NCBI GenBank assembly: GCA_001599815.1
Contig: BCIA01000005.1
Location: 4,844,472 to 4,908,471 of the forward strand
Direction: 5' to 3'
Length of the DNA: 64,000 bases
Origin: Furcasterigmium furcatum
Lineage: Eukaryota; Ascomycota; Sordariomycetes; Glomerellales; Plectosphaerellaceae
Part shown: piece by piece, positions 1 to 10,530 of the stretch
Position numbering within the stretch: position 1 is the stretch's first letter
Layout of the letters: each line of letters opens with the position of its first letter
Notes under the pieces: model-generated
The model's input: only the letters and a program-made list of their open reading frames with translations
What the model was told of the DNA's origin: nothing
Databases searched by the model: none
Made by a program: the position numbers and the translations under genes

Positions 1-70
1 TACAAGTACCACTGAGTGGGCGGACCGGACCAGGGGCCAGGGGCAGGCAGAAGTCACCGCACCGTTCAAT

Positions 71-127
71 GGTAATAAGGAGATATAATTCTATCAACTA
101 GTAGAGACTTTTCTCGGCGTCATGCCC
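71..127. repeat. Dispersed repeat, copy A
   Basis: A stretch of about 57 bp matches 8611-8667 in the same orientation. The first 40 bases match at roughly 80 percent with one indel, and the last 18 or so (TCTCGGCGTCATGCCCAT) are identical. The similarity stops abruptly on both sides. No coding sense is apparent; it may be a remnant of a mobile element or duplicated flanking DNA. Confidence 0.6.
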
Positions 128-442
128 ATGCGCCTCGCGTTAAGGTATGGATGCGGCCGTTGGTTGCAGAATGTATGTGCGTACTCTTGGTTTCGTATCA
201 TGCATCCATGCCAAGATGGGCCGGCTGGCCAGCCCCCCCAAACTTCCAGGGTTCTCCTCCATGCATCTGCCAAATTCCGACGTGCACCCTCGCTTACGCT
301 GAAATCTGGTTTGGGATCATTGCGGTATTTTATCGTTGTCATCACCCCATTCATTCATTGCTAGACATTCTAGAGCCTCCTCACACAATCACGCTTTCCA
401 CCAAGATACAAGCCGGCGCCCTTCGGAAGCCCACCGACACCA

Positions 443-1935
443 ATGTGGCTCATAGTTTGCCTCTTCACGTGGAGCCTGCTCTCCATTGTCACTACGGGCC
501 ATGGCGATAGACTCTCTCACACCGAGCCGGAACCTCAGCTCCAATGCCTTGCCATCCTCACATCCGACAAGTCCAGCCCAAGCGGGACGGGCCCTTGGAG
601 CCGGCCATCTGAGTGCAAAAATTGGCGACCGAAATTAGCCGCCAGATCCGACATTCCTACTGTTCAGACTCCCTGCGTCTTCTCTCAGGCTTCCTTCCGC
701 GATGGCCATGGCCTGAGTCTCCTCACTACATCAGAGGTGGTATCTGTTCTATTGCATCAGGGCGTATTAGATGAGGGGGACCACTACGATCCCCAAGGCT
801 CGTTGTCTCCCTGGGATATCGTGCCGGGGCCTGTAGTGGACCCCGAGACCGGTGTACCAGCGTACGAGGTACGCACCCTACCAGGTAAAGGCAAGGGCGT
901 TATTGCTCTCCGCCGCATCAAGCAAAACGAAACTTTCCTTCTGGATCACCCGTCTATTCTCGCTACATTGGACGTCATCGGACACTCTTGGACGAAGGCT
1001 CAAGAATCACTTCTGGAAAGCGCACTCAGCCAGTTACCCGAGGACACCAGGAAAAGAGTACTCGGACTATCCAGCGCAAATCTAGTTCCGGGTCTTCGCA
1101 TCTCAGACCTAGTTAAGACCAACGTTTGCGGCTTGTTCTTACGATCTGGGGCATTCCTTATCGGCTTATTCACCGAGTTCGCGGTCAGCTATTTCGAGCG
1201 AGTACGATGACAGGATACACTTGATGCTAACGAAGCCACAGAGAATGAACCATGCCTGTATCCCAAAGTGAGACAGTGCCCCGTCCTTAATTTCTGTGTA
1301 CTGAATTGATAACCTTTAGTGCATTCTACCGCGTCTCGCCGCGTCATTTAATGATTGAGGTAGTCGCTTTTCGCGATATTGAACCGGGGGAAGAGATTCA
1401 CATCAACTGTGAGTTTCATGGAGTGACATGCAGTGGGTTTCGGGGTTGTAGAGACTGATAGCCCGCAGATGCTCCTCATGCCATGCCCTACACAGAGCGT
1501 CAGCAATACTTGGAGTCCGACTACGGATTCACCTGCAGCTGCGCCCTCTGCAATGCCCAGGAGTCCATGCGAGCAATATCCGATAGGCATAGGATGGAGA
1601 TGACAGCATTGCGCGAGAACATAGACATGGCGTTGAGACGACGGCGCTGGGCTGATGCCGCACGATACGCCTCCCAGGCCCTTGAGAAGCTGTCCGAAGC
1701 TGAGGTCCTGGCGCCCGGCATTCTTGATTACTCACTGACGCCACTCTATATTGACCACTACGAGGAACTGGCAGGAATCCATGTTCAGCTGGGAGACGTT
1801 GGCATGGCAAAGAGCTACGGAGAGAAAGCCCTCGAGGTGGCCTCGCACCTCCGCGGATTTGACAGTTTCGACGCTCAGGAGCTACGTGCGTTTCTGAGAT
1901 CACTGGGGGAGCGAAGTTCCCCCAAATCTGAGTAG
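443..1935 (+). CDS. SET-domain protein with signal-like N-terminus
   Basis: Four exons are inferred: 443-1201, 1242-1267, 1320-1408 and 1469-1935, giving 446 aa. The introns are 40, 52 and 60 nt, with 5' sites GTACGA, GTGAGA and GTGAGT. Splicing restores a SET core: the segment beginning YEVRTLPGKGKGV, then RMNHACIPNA (the NHxC motif), then INYAPHAMPYTERQQYL followed by a Cys-rich FTCSCALC post-SET-like end. SET proteins normally methylate lysines; this fungal group is mostly uncharacterised. The N-terminus (MWLIVCLFTWSLLSIV) looks like a signal peptide and is followed by a Cys-containing segment, so a secretory location is possible. The start at 443 is the first in-frame ATG giving this hydrophobic leader. 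Substrate is unknown. Confidence 0.8.
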
Positions 1936-2270
1936 TTCTACTACCTTGCGATAGAAGGGAGAGCGTAAAGCGCCCCTGTCTAGCACCGCTGGAAGTCGGC
2001 TGTCGTGCTCGGGGTCGGCGACATTGAGGAGGGCGACGATGATGAAAAGCATTCGGGGACTCTGCTACAGGGATGGGTATATACCACTCTGCTCTCATCT
2101 GGGCAAGCTGTCTCACTGCCCCGCGACTTTGCAAGTGAGTATTCACGGCGTGGTTCACGACATCGGACCTTGGAGAAAGTTCGTGCGGTAGAGGCAAATA
2201 CAGAGCCATACAAGCATGGCATGGGATTTTCCCAACGGGTTTCCCCCAAAATCGGATTAAGCTACGTGCT

Positions 2271-3952
2271 CTACGCGGGCGACGACATGACCCGGTAGAT
2301 GGGGTACTCGTCGCCGCGGGCCTGGGGCAGAATGTAGTTCTTGGGATACGAGTCAGGGCCCTCGGGCTCAATCACGCCGAAGAGGTGTGCGGCATTCTTC
2401 TGGCGCGTGCTGACCCAGAACGTGCCGGCGGGGAGGTCGATGGTCAGGGTGGTGGCGTTCGCGGTGTGGATGGCCTGAACGATACCCTCGTAGGGAGATG
2501 TCCTGATGGCAACGGTGTTGATGAAGAGGGCCTCGACCTCACCGTGGAAGGGCTCATCCAGGACGGTCATTTGGACGCCCGAGTCCTGGAGCCGTGAGGC
2601 GACCGCCTTCCAGCCCGGGGGAATGAGGTACGCCTCGGGGCGGGTGCGGGTGAAGGCTGGGACGCCCATTGTGGTGTTTTGGAAGAGGACGGGGACCTCG
2701 ACGAGCTGGCCCGAGACCGAGTCGATGAAGGTGTAGTTGATGTTGGTGTCTGTGGGCGCGTCGTAGATGACAATGTCGTCGTTGGAGTGGATGAACTTGC
2801 GGCGGCCGCCCTCGATGGTGGAGACGACGTATTCAGCGTTGTCGGCTGCGGTCTGGACGAGGGACTCGAGGAAGGTGAGGCCGCTGGCGACGCGGCGCTG
2901 GATATGCGTGTCGCCCATGGCTGCGCCGCCGCGGAGCTCGCAGAGGAACATGACGGTCTGGAACAGAGAGACGCTCACGTCACCGAAGCGAGGCTCGGGC
3001 GTGGTCTCAAGGATGGCGATGCCCGGGCCATCACCGCCGACGATGTACGGGCCGTGGCGCAGACCGCGGGCTTCGAGGGCTGAGGCAATGGAGTTTGTGA
3101 AAAGACCTTCGGACAGAGCGCGGATGTCCTTGTGGACGTTGAGGTTCTTCATGGCCGAGAACTGCACGTCCTCGGCGTTGAGGTAGCGGCGGCCCGGGCC
3201 CCAGCCGCCGGCACCAAACTCGTGGACGTCGACGCCGACGTGCGGGGACCACTGGGAAATGAGGCGCTTGATGTCGCGGGTCTGCTGGCTGGCGAGCTTG
3301 GCATGGTCGCGGTTAGGGTCGAGGTTGGAGATGAGGGCCCTCTGGTAGTAGTGGACGCCGTCGGGGTTGTACCGGGGCACGACGAGGATGTCGACCTTGT
3401 CGAGAATCTCGAGCGCCCACTCGGGTCGGGCATCCATCTGGCCGATGAGGGCCATGATGGCCTGGTCGCCCATGGGCTCGTTGCCGTGCGCGCCGCCCTG
3501 GAGGTACATGCGCACCTTGCCGCCCGTCGAGCACTTGGGCCGGATCGGCGACTGGGTCGTGGTGGATAGGATGAGGTACGGGATAGCGCGGCCATCGTCG
3601 GATTTGAATTCAGGCTCGCTGTACGTCATCCAGCTGTTGCGGTCGGCAATATCCTTGTAGAACTTTTCTACGAGACAAAGTCAGCTTCCTGAATTAGTGT
3701 TCTAAGGGTGGCCAGCTCACCCATCACGGCCTGCGGGGTCGGCCCGGCGGTGCCATTGGCGAAGCCGGCCGGGACGGTCTCGGGCATGGTAAAGATGGGC
3801 GAGTACAGCTCAAGGTCGATATCCTGGAACAGGTGGAAAATGTTCTCGGGTTCGACATAGGTGGTAGCCCGGGCAGGGTTGCCATACCGGGCTGCTGTCG
3901 CCAGGGCTGGGCACAGCAGACCCAAGACGAGTTTGTTGCCGAGGAAGATCAT
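2271..3952 (-). CDS. Secreted M14 zinc carboxypeptidase-like protein
   Basis: Two exons (3721-3952 and 2271-3667) with a 53-nt intron (GTGAGC...GTAG) give 542 aa. The chosen start (MIFLGNKLVLGLLCPALATA) gives a clean signal peptide; an in-frame ATG 27 nt upstream at 3979 would add nine polar residues. The zinc motif HGNE (H138, E141) is followed by a VDVHEFG segment supplying the third zinc ligand, and ILETTPEP is a candidate for the catalytic Glu region. The M14 domain occupies about residues 95-330; the remaining C-terminus is probably a beta-rich domain. M14 enzymes release C-terminal residues from peptides outside the cell. It converges on the SET gene (gap about 335 nt with nothing recognised). 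Substrate specificity cannot be read from the sequence. Confidence 0.85.
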
Positions 3953-5277
3953 CTTCACGACTCTTGTTTTGCTTGGCAATTGATCGGCTTAGAGAACAAG
4001 AATGGATTTGGCCAGATAAGTTGAACACCAGGGGAGCAAGACGGCCAAGGACGAAACCCCAGAAACCATTGACGACGTGGGGTGACACGCATCTATTTAT
4101 CTTGGCAGCTATCGTAGGTATGCAGGCACAGCTCGGGGCTGCATGTTGACATGCTCCGAACCTTCCAGGCGGTAAACCCTGTTCGGATGTAGTGCAGCGA
4201 CAATATTGAAAGGACATATGTGTTGCGATAGAGCTATCCCGGAAGGAGAAGGTGAGGAACGGATAAGGGGGCGGGGAAGATACCGCGAAGGCTCCATGGG
4301 GCGGTAATTTAACGGACTCGGACGTATTCTAGAAGAACAGCGTTACATTGTGGCCTGTTCGTGTATGCTGTCGCGAGTGGGATTGGACTCGGGGTTGATA
4401 CCGTATGGCTATGAGGGGGAGTTTAAAGTAGCTTGCAGGCAGTGAAAACCTTCTCTAGAGGCACAGGCAATGTTAGCTGCAAGGCTGAGGAGCACCGGGG
4501 AGTCCACGTGCCAAGACCCTGTCACTTGCCGGACGAGCCGATTAGCGGGGAGTTATCTGTGGATGTCAACTCTCCATCCACTCCAGGTCGTGATAAGTTA
4601 TGACCGAAGGCCGAGGAACAGGTGAGCGCTGCTGATTTTAGTCAACCAAACCCTGAGCTGCACCCTGACTTTTCCCGACCTGGGAAGCACTAGTGGTGTT
4701 ACGCAGCCACGTGGGCCTCCAGATACAGGAACAAACCTGGGGTCATGCATTATCCCGCATGTCCCAGAAGGAAAGGAGAAGCCCGTCTGGCTTTGGGCCA
4801 GATCACCGGAGTACCACCGCACCGAGAGTCATAGAGTGCGTCGTGGCTGGACTGCTATGGTAGTTGTACCGCAAAAGGCACGATTTCGTCCCATGTTGTA
4901 ATTATTTGCATGAACAAAGTCACAGAAGAAACATCATATTCCAGGCAGCCAACACTGCTACTTGCACGAATTGGGGCTGGGCCATTAGGACATTGGAGCT
5001 ATGTGGCGGGGTGACTGGTGCCTGTCCACCCAACTACGCAGCAGGAGATCGACACCACTTCCACGGGATGGCAATATATCACTGCAAAGTTTTGTCTTTA
5101 GCTCCCAGTAGTCACTCTACCCCGCCGTTTTACGCCTCCAAGACGGGTGATAGGTAGGGTGACCGCGGAATTGAGTACACCTATGGTTTAAGTTATGGTA
5201 TGTCTAGTCCAAGAGTTGTTGTCTCTGGTCACTCGTTGCTATTGGATCTATCAAGTTCCCCTTCTGCTGTACTCACA
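3953..5277. other. Intergenic region, 1.3 kb
   Basis: This carries the promoter of the M14 peptidase gene and the 3' flank of the surface-protein gene. Only short, unsupported open frames occur. I see no tRNA, transposon or recognisable domain. Confidence 0.6.
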
Positions 5278-6429
5278 TCACCAGGCGGCCAGCAGACCAA
5301 GCCCAGCAGTAACGCTGACTGCCCAAGCTCCCAAGACACCAGCGATTGGCCTCCAGTCGGCGACCGGCGAGAGTCGGCCAGCAGCATTTCCGCCATCGCC
5401 ACCCTCATCATCACCGTCCTCACCATTGCCGTCCTCGCCATCGCCATCACCGCCCTCACCATCACCGCCCTCACCATCACCGCCCTCGCCATCACCGGCC
5501 TCCCCGCTGTTGACTAGGTAGATCGGCGTCACGGTAGCAATTCCCACATGTGTTTCGTTGCCATCACTCGGCAGGGCGACGATGGGAGCAACCGATCGGG
5601 GGGGCACACCCGACGCATCAAAGGTGATGGTCACACGCGATACGGAGTCACCGTCGGTTTCCGTCGGGAACACGATGTTGTTCTGCGTGACCGTTGTGGA
5701 TTCGCCCCAGAACTCGTACGTGTACGTCGTCATTGACTGGCTGACCGGCCCGCGGGAACGGCTGAGGTAGCAGCCCGTCTCGTCTGCCAGGCTGGTGACG
5801 GGGAAGTGGGAATAGCAGCCGGCGTACGGGTCGACGGAGAAGCCGCTCGGGCAGCAGACGACAGCCGTCTCGGTCGAGGCGAGGGCCGAGGTGAACATGT
5901 TGGCAAAGAAGTCGGCGTAGGGGAAGCTCGTCGACTCGCCGGGTCGGCCGTTGTGGAAGGCGGTCGGGCTGAAGATGCCCGGGTCCGCCGCGGAGACCGT
6001 GGTCGAGTCATTGGAGTGGTGAGCCGGGGCGTAGACGCCGACGGTAGCCCACGCGTCGGGGCAGTGGAGGCCCGGGGAGTAGTAGTTGAGAACAGTGGCC
6101 AGCTCCCTACCCGTGAGGGACGTCAAGATCTTGTTGACCTCTTCGCCGTTGGGAACACATTCGGCGGGGAAGTCGGAGTCCCCGCAGTTGCCGGCAGCAT
6201 AGGCGAGATTTGAATCCAGGCCAGGATTGGCGATGCCTGTCGTGATGAAACCCTGTGCTGTTGCGCAGGAGGACGGCGCCGTGAATGTTGTCGTGAGGGC
6301 GCCGACGTTGTGCAGCGACAACATACCTGCGGTGGAAGCTGTAGGCATCTTGGTTGTTGTTGTTGTTGTTGGTATTGTAGTTGGTGAGAGAATATCTGTG
6401 GTAGCTCGGGTCGTGGCTGGGCTGCTCAT
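5278..6429 (-). CDS. Ser/Thr-rich cell-surface protein with acidic repeat tail (paralogue A)
   Basis: A single exon of 383 aa. It opens with a Thr-rich stretch (TTIPTTTTTT), then a conserved fungal domain starting HNVGALTTTFTAPSSC, with SPGLHCPDAWATVGV, a Cys pair (VVCCPSGF) and GCY. A Gly/Asp/Glu repeat region (GEGGDGEGGDGEGGDG, residues about 313-350) precedes a C-terminal hydrophobic segment that fits a GPI-attachment signal or membrane anchor. There is no typical N-terminal signal peptide at this start, so an upstream exon or internal start may be missing. It is clearly related to the gene at 58223-59305. Function is unknown; cell-wall or plasma-membrane exposure is an inference from composition. 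Confidence 0.7.
   Translation of the reverse strand: MSSPATTRATTDILSPTTIPTTTTTTKMPTASTAGMLSLHNVGALTTTFTAPSSCATAQGFITTGIANPGLDSNLAYAAGNCGDSDFPAECVPNGEEVNKILTSLTGRELATVLNYYSPGLHCPDAWATVGVYAPAHHSNDSTTVSAADPGIFSPTAFHNGRPGESTSFPYADFFANMFTSALASTETAVVCCPSGFSVDPYAGCYSHFPVTSLADETGCYLSRSRGPVSQSMTTYTYEFWGESTTVTQNNIVFPTETDGDSVSRVTITFDASGVPPRSVAPIVALPSDGNETHVGIATVTPIYLVNSGEAGDGEGGDGEGGDGEGGDGDGEDGNGEDGDDEGGDGGNAAGRLSPVADWRPIAGVLGAWAVSVTAGLGLLAAW
5395..5512 (-). repeat. In-frame 12-bp minisatellite encoding Gly-Asp/Glu repeats
   Basis: Imperfect tandem units of about 12 bp (ATCACCGCCCTC on the plus strand) encode a four-residue acidic-glycine repeat on the minus strand. The most regular part is 5445-5500. 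Copy number is likely to vary between strains because units near 5450-5490 are almost identical. Confidence 0.75.
6352..6371. repeat. Trinucleotide (TTG) microsatellite
   Basis: About seven TTG/GTT units encode the poly-Thr run near the N-terminus of the minus-strand surface-protein gene. The tract stays in frame. Confidence 0.7.
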
Positions 6430-7906
6430 GGACCTTTATATCACCCTTGATGTCTTTGGTACGTGGGCCAAGATGCCCAAGGCCCTGCATTCAGATACTC
6501 GTATAATTCTTCCATGGTGGTGTCTCCGCTTATCCGCCTTCAAGGCACAGCTGGGGAATCAGGGATCGGCAGTACGGCGTACTGGATGTGACGACATTTT
6601 CGGCTGTGAATGCCCGGCACGATGTCTTGGCCTTCTTGGCTGTGCTCGACAATGCGGGGTACCTTTGGCGAGCAAACCACTGTCGTTCAGCACAGCGATC
6701 TGGGCATTGTCACTCTTCAGGCACGCCGACGCATGTATCATTGAACGTGGGGACATCGTCACCAGCAGGCTGACTGCGTTGGACGCTTCTCTCGCACAAC
6801 CCATGCTCCACTTCACCATCTTCGCGGGCGCGGAGAGGGGCCGGCAGATAGATCGAGCTCGTCGGAAACGAGATGGCGAGTCTGTGCGAGCGGATCCAGA
6901 AAGTCGCCTCCTCCGAGGCTGTGAGCGAAAGACCAGCGGCTCCGCCACCTCTTTGGATTATGGCACGTTGGAGACGGGGATGGAGTTCCCAGCTATGATA
7001 TGCCCAGCATTAATCAACTTCTGAGGTGGCTCAGCGACTGGCAGAGGCGACTTTACCAGATGATCGACCATGCTGACGGGACCCGAAGCACGAGGATGCT
7101 GCAACAGAAGTCGTGCGGACCAATATCGAACCTGCGGGGTTGTTCTTGCCGCGGCGAACGCATGGCTTCCGCGCGAAGAGGGTGCTGGAATTTGAGAAGG
7201 GCTCCAGGAGCTGGCCGGCGAGTCTGGCCAATATATTACAAAGTGCGCCCACATCATAGACGTTACTGGCCTTGCGCGCAATTGGAAAATGGCCCTCCAT
7301 GCTCCCGCACAGGAACTGAGTCCTGTCAGCGACAAGGATTCTCAGGTCAACCTCGAGATAGGCTCAGTTGACCCGCTCTCTGCTCTAGGTTGCCGGACCG
7401 AGAAGCCTCTCTCAACATCTCGTTCCCGAATTCGTGAAATTGGTGGGGCGGATAGTTGAAGGCCAAGAGTCGTGCCGTCAAATTAGTGCTGTGGCGTTCG
7501 CTGGTACATCGTCGTCGCGTGGGTGATCATGAAGGACCGCTCAAGATAGGTGACCGGTGAAGATAGTCACAAACGCACAAGACTCCCATTCATCACCTGT
7601 GGCGGCGATTCACATCATCCTGCTCTCCTGGATTGGCCAGTTTTAGCGAAGGGCGAGAGGTTATTGGAAACGCACAGGGCATGTTGCATGATGGCTCTGT
7701 GTGGCTGACCGAGACAAGGCTATGGTTGGCCAACCACGCAAGCCTTCCTATCAAGCTGAGATTGATTCAGCCGTAGATGGTTTCTTCTTCATTGTGCCGC
7801 GTACCCTATTTATGTGAACAACAGCCCGGCGCCACTCCCGCCCATCGCAGCGTACTTGTCTCCCCCGTTCATCATCGCCCAAGAGTCATACTCTGCCATC
7901 ATCGCC
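6430..7906. other. Intergenic region, 1.5 kb, between divergent genes
   Basis: This separates the minus-strand surface-protein gene from the plus-strand GPI-protein gene and should hold both promoters. A TATTTAT element lies at about 7807, 100 bp before the downstream start. A 50-codon open frame near 7105-7258 looks weakly coding but matches nothing I recognise, so no gene is called. Confidence 0.5.
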
Positions 7907-8459
7907 ATGAAGTTGACACTCGCTACGGGACTACTCTCCCTCCTGGCCCTGCCCCAACACAGCAACGCACAGGAGCTCTTCTCGAAGTACATCGGGGACA
8001 CCACAGCCACAGCCGAATTCACCGGTCCGAGCGCCTCCGAGCTATCACAGTATCTTACAATCTGCACCAACTACCTCCATGGCCTAGACGCAATCCCGAT
8101 GGATCTCCCGGCCACGATGCTTGACCCAATAATACAAATCCAAGTAGACGGTGTCTGCCAGTTCTGCACTGGCGTCGCCCAGTCCAGGCCTGACTCCTGC
8201 TGCGCCGTTCCCACATCGGTTGACTGCTTCCAAAAATTTGCACCTGCGCAAGAAACAGCAGATCAGACGACGCCGGACGCGACTACCGCCACGGACAGCG
8301 AAGCAGCCCCCGCCGCCACCACGACTGACTCCGCTGGTTGGAAGCTCGACGCGGTATGTTCAGCGTCTGATTTGAAATTAATGTTACTGACCTAAATGGC
8401 AGGTTCATCTTGCACAGCCTATGCTGTTTGCTGCAGGCGTTGTTGGTTGGCTCTTGTAG
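7907..8459 (+). CDS. Small secreted, GPI-anchored cysteine-containing protein
   Basis: Two exons (7907-8353 and 8403-8459) with a 49-nt intron (GTATGT...GGCAG) give 167 aa. The start MKLTLATGLLSLLALPQHSNAQ is a good signal peptide with cleavage after NAQ or nearby; an in-frame ATG at 7814 would bury this leader. The mature part has six cysteines, including VCQFC and SCC, then a Thr/Ala-rich linker (about residues 118-142). The small second exon encodes AQPMLFAAGVVGWLL, a hydrophobic end typical of GPI-anchor signals. The likely location is the outer plasma membrane or cell wall. I do not recognise the family and assign no function. Confidence 0.75.
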
Positions 8460-8610
8460 TGGGGGATCCGGACATTGGGTAGAGCTGTACTGCGACAGAA
8501 AGGAAGACGGGCTCACATCCAGCACATGTGATCATGGGATGTCTTTGCAGCGTGAATTCGATACAACATGTCAGACTATTCTCGAAAGGACGTAAGGTGA
8601 AATTCTCAGG

Positions 8611-8667
8611 GGTAACGAGGAGAAATAACTATATCAACTGATTTAGAGTTTCTCGGCGTCATGCCCA
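8611..8667. repeat. Dispersed repeat, copy B
   Basis: This matches 71-127 in the same orientation (see copy A). This copy lies about 95 bp beyond the stop codon of the GH6 cellulase gene, in its 3' flank. Confidence 0.6.
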
Positions 8668-8760
8668 TACACTTCTTCGGTCATGAAAGTCATGCGCGCT
8701 TCCCAAGAAAGCTTCCGAAAAGAGTACATAAGAGCGCGCCTGCACCCTCAGCGAGACTCT

Positions 8761-10137
8761 TTACACGCACTGCGAGTACCACTCGTTGGAAGCGCGGCAA
8801 GTGCCCTGCGAGCAGCACGTAGGACCCGTCCAGCCCTGGCCGCCGCACTGCGCCCACATGGCCGCGCAGCTGCTGGGAGGGCCGGCGGTGGGCGTGCTCG
8901 GAGGCGTGGGGACCGTCGTGGGCGTGGGAGGGTTGCCGCCGCCGCCGCGGATGTCGGAATGCGCGTTGGTGGTGAGCATCTGGGCGTAGGCGTCGAACCA
9001 GGCGCCCGCCTGGGGGGCGCCCGACATGCCGCAGGTGCCGTCCGACTCGCCGCCGGGCTTGACCCATACCAGGGCGTCGACGTTGCCGTTGTTGGTGTTG
9101 GTGGTGAAGGGCTGGCCGAAGCCGGCGGGGTGGACGTTGCACCAGTCACCCCACTCGGACCGGGCGCCCGGGAGGGCGAGGCGGCCTGTGTCAATGATGA
9201 AGTTGGTCGGGAGGCCGCGCTGGCGGAGGGCGTTGCCGAGGGAGTTGGCGTAGCGTGACTCGTCGGCGGAAGGGCTGCCGGCTGTGTAAGGGGGCGGGTT
9301 GTTAGTCTGGTAAGGGTTGAAGTTCGAGACGTTGCTCGAGTAGCCGCGGATGCGCGCGTTGCTACCGGCCTTTTGCAGGATAGTGGCGACCTGGGCGGCG
9401 GCTGTTCGTGCAGGTCAGCATACTTTCTCGGGTGAAGGGGAACATCATGATGGGCGACTGGACGTACTAGGCGCCAGGTTGTCCTGCCAGCCGAGCCAGC
9501 CGCCGTTGGCCACATCCAAGTACAGGTGAATGTGGTTGGCCTGGAGCTGCTGGATTGCGTATGCAATGCTGTCCTCCTGGGGGCCGCGTGCGTTGCGGCA
9601 GAAGGTGCTGGTGCCTGTGACCATGTTCCCCATGGCATCGGGCTCGAGGATGACGGCAAACTGCAGGTCCGACGCCGCCTTGAGCTTTTGGGCGAACGGT
9701 TGAACGTACTCGTTGCGGTACCGGGCGGCGCCGTTTTGGGCGTAGCTCAGCTCACCGGAGGAGTGACCGGCGCTGCAGTCGCGGTCCGGGATGTTGTAGA
9801 GGACGAGGCCGACAATGGGGTTCTGGCCCCTGGTCTTGGCGGCACGGGCATCACGGATGGTGTCGTCGATGTCGCGCAGCAGAAAGATGTTGGAGATCCA
9901 AACGAAACTGCCGACGTTTTCCTGGATATACTGCACCTTGGCAGCGTTATTCTGGTCGCCGCGGGACTGGAAGGCTTGGCGAGTCTGTTGGAGCGACGCG
10001 CTGTACTTCGGGTTGACGAACAGGGTCCTGCCAGAGAAGGGGTTGCTACCGGACTGGCGCGGCTCCAGCTCGGGAACGACCGAGGCGCTGCACGTGGTGG
10101 CGAGCAGGCCGGCGAGGATAGCGAGGGCCGAACGCAT
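8761..10137 (-). CDS. Secreted GH6 cellulase with C-terminal CBM1
   Basis: Two exons (9468-10137 and 8761-9401) with a 66-nt intron (GTACGT...ACAG) give 436 aa. A signal peptide (residues 1-19) is followed by the GH6 catalytic domain (about 33-375). It contains IPDRDCSAGHSSGE, whose D120 matches the pKa-modulating Asp of Trichoderma Cel6A, and ILEPDAMGN, whose D167 matches the catalytic acid. A Pro/Thr linker (about 380-400) leads to a cellulose-binding CBM1 (WAQCGGQGWTGPTCC ... WYSQCV) at the C-terminus. GH6 enzymes cut beta-1,4-glucan by inversion, either as cellobiohydrolase or endoglucanase; the active-site loops would decide and I cannot settle it. In well-known Cel6A enzymes the CBM1 is N-terminal, so this order is less usual. 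Confidence 0.92.
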
Positions 10138-10209
10138 GTTGATGTTCTTCTGATGATAGGTGATTGCTGGACCGCATCGCCGGGACTCGTGATCGGCGGA
10201 GACTTCATG

Positions 10210-10219
10210 CTTTTATAAG
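10210..10219 (-). promoter_or_regulatory. TATA box of the GH6 gene
   Basis: On the minus strand this reads ACTTATAAAA, 73-82 bp upstream of the GH6 start codon, a normal distance for a fungal promoter. It is the only strong TATA-like element just upstream of the gene. Confidence 0.5.
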
Positions 10220-10524
10220 TCATGATATTATGAACATGCAGCAAATGCGACTATTCTCTTCTGGTCCTCCTCTCGGAGGGTGTCCCGCGATGTACGCACT
10301 TGGTTCGACCCAGAGCTCCGTGCCCAATGGTTGAACGCATGGGGAGTCTCCGGCTTGGCCGTACTCGGTAATCTCGTGCAAGCTGTGCATGCCAGGGTGT
10401 TCAGGGAGATGACAGTCTATCATGATGCCCATTGGAGCTAAAAGGCCCGAAGGACTACCCCTCAGGACATGAGGGCCTGGCTTGGAGATGCGAGCCGCAC
10501 GAATAGACGCGCCATATGCAGTCT

Positions 10525-10530
10525 GGCTAA
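10525..10530 (+). promoter_or_regulatory. Possible XlnR/Xyr1-type GGCTAA site
   Basis: GGCTAA is the consensus bound by XlnR/Xyr1 regulators of cellulase and xylanase genes. It lies about 390 bp upstream of the GH6 start. A six-base match occurs often by chance, so this is suggestive only. Confidence 0.3.

Noticed and set aside
1529..2371. A 280-codon minus-strand frame overlapping the SET gene end and the M14 gene end
   Set aside because: No domain, Arg/Pro/Ser-rich shadow composition, and it overlaps two supported genes.
7105..7258. A short coding-like stretch in the 6.4-7.9 kb gap
   Set aside because: Only about 50 codons, no start, no family recognised.
8748..9659. A 303-codon minus-strand frame across the GH6 gene
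   Set aside because: Ser/Pro/Thr-rich out-of-frame shadow; the spliced GH6 frame explains the region fully.
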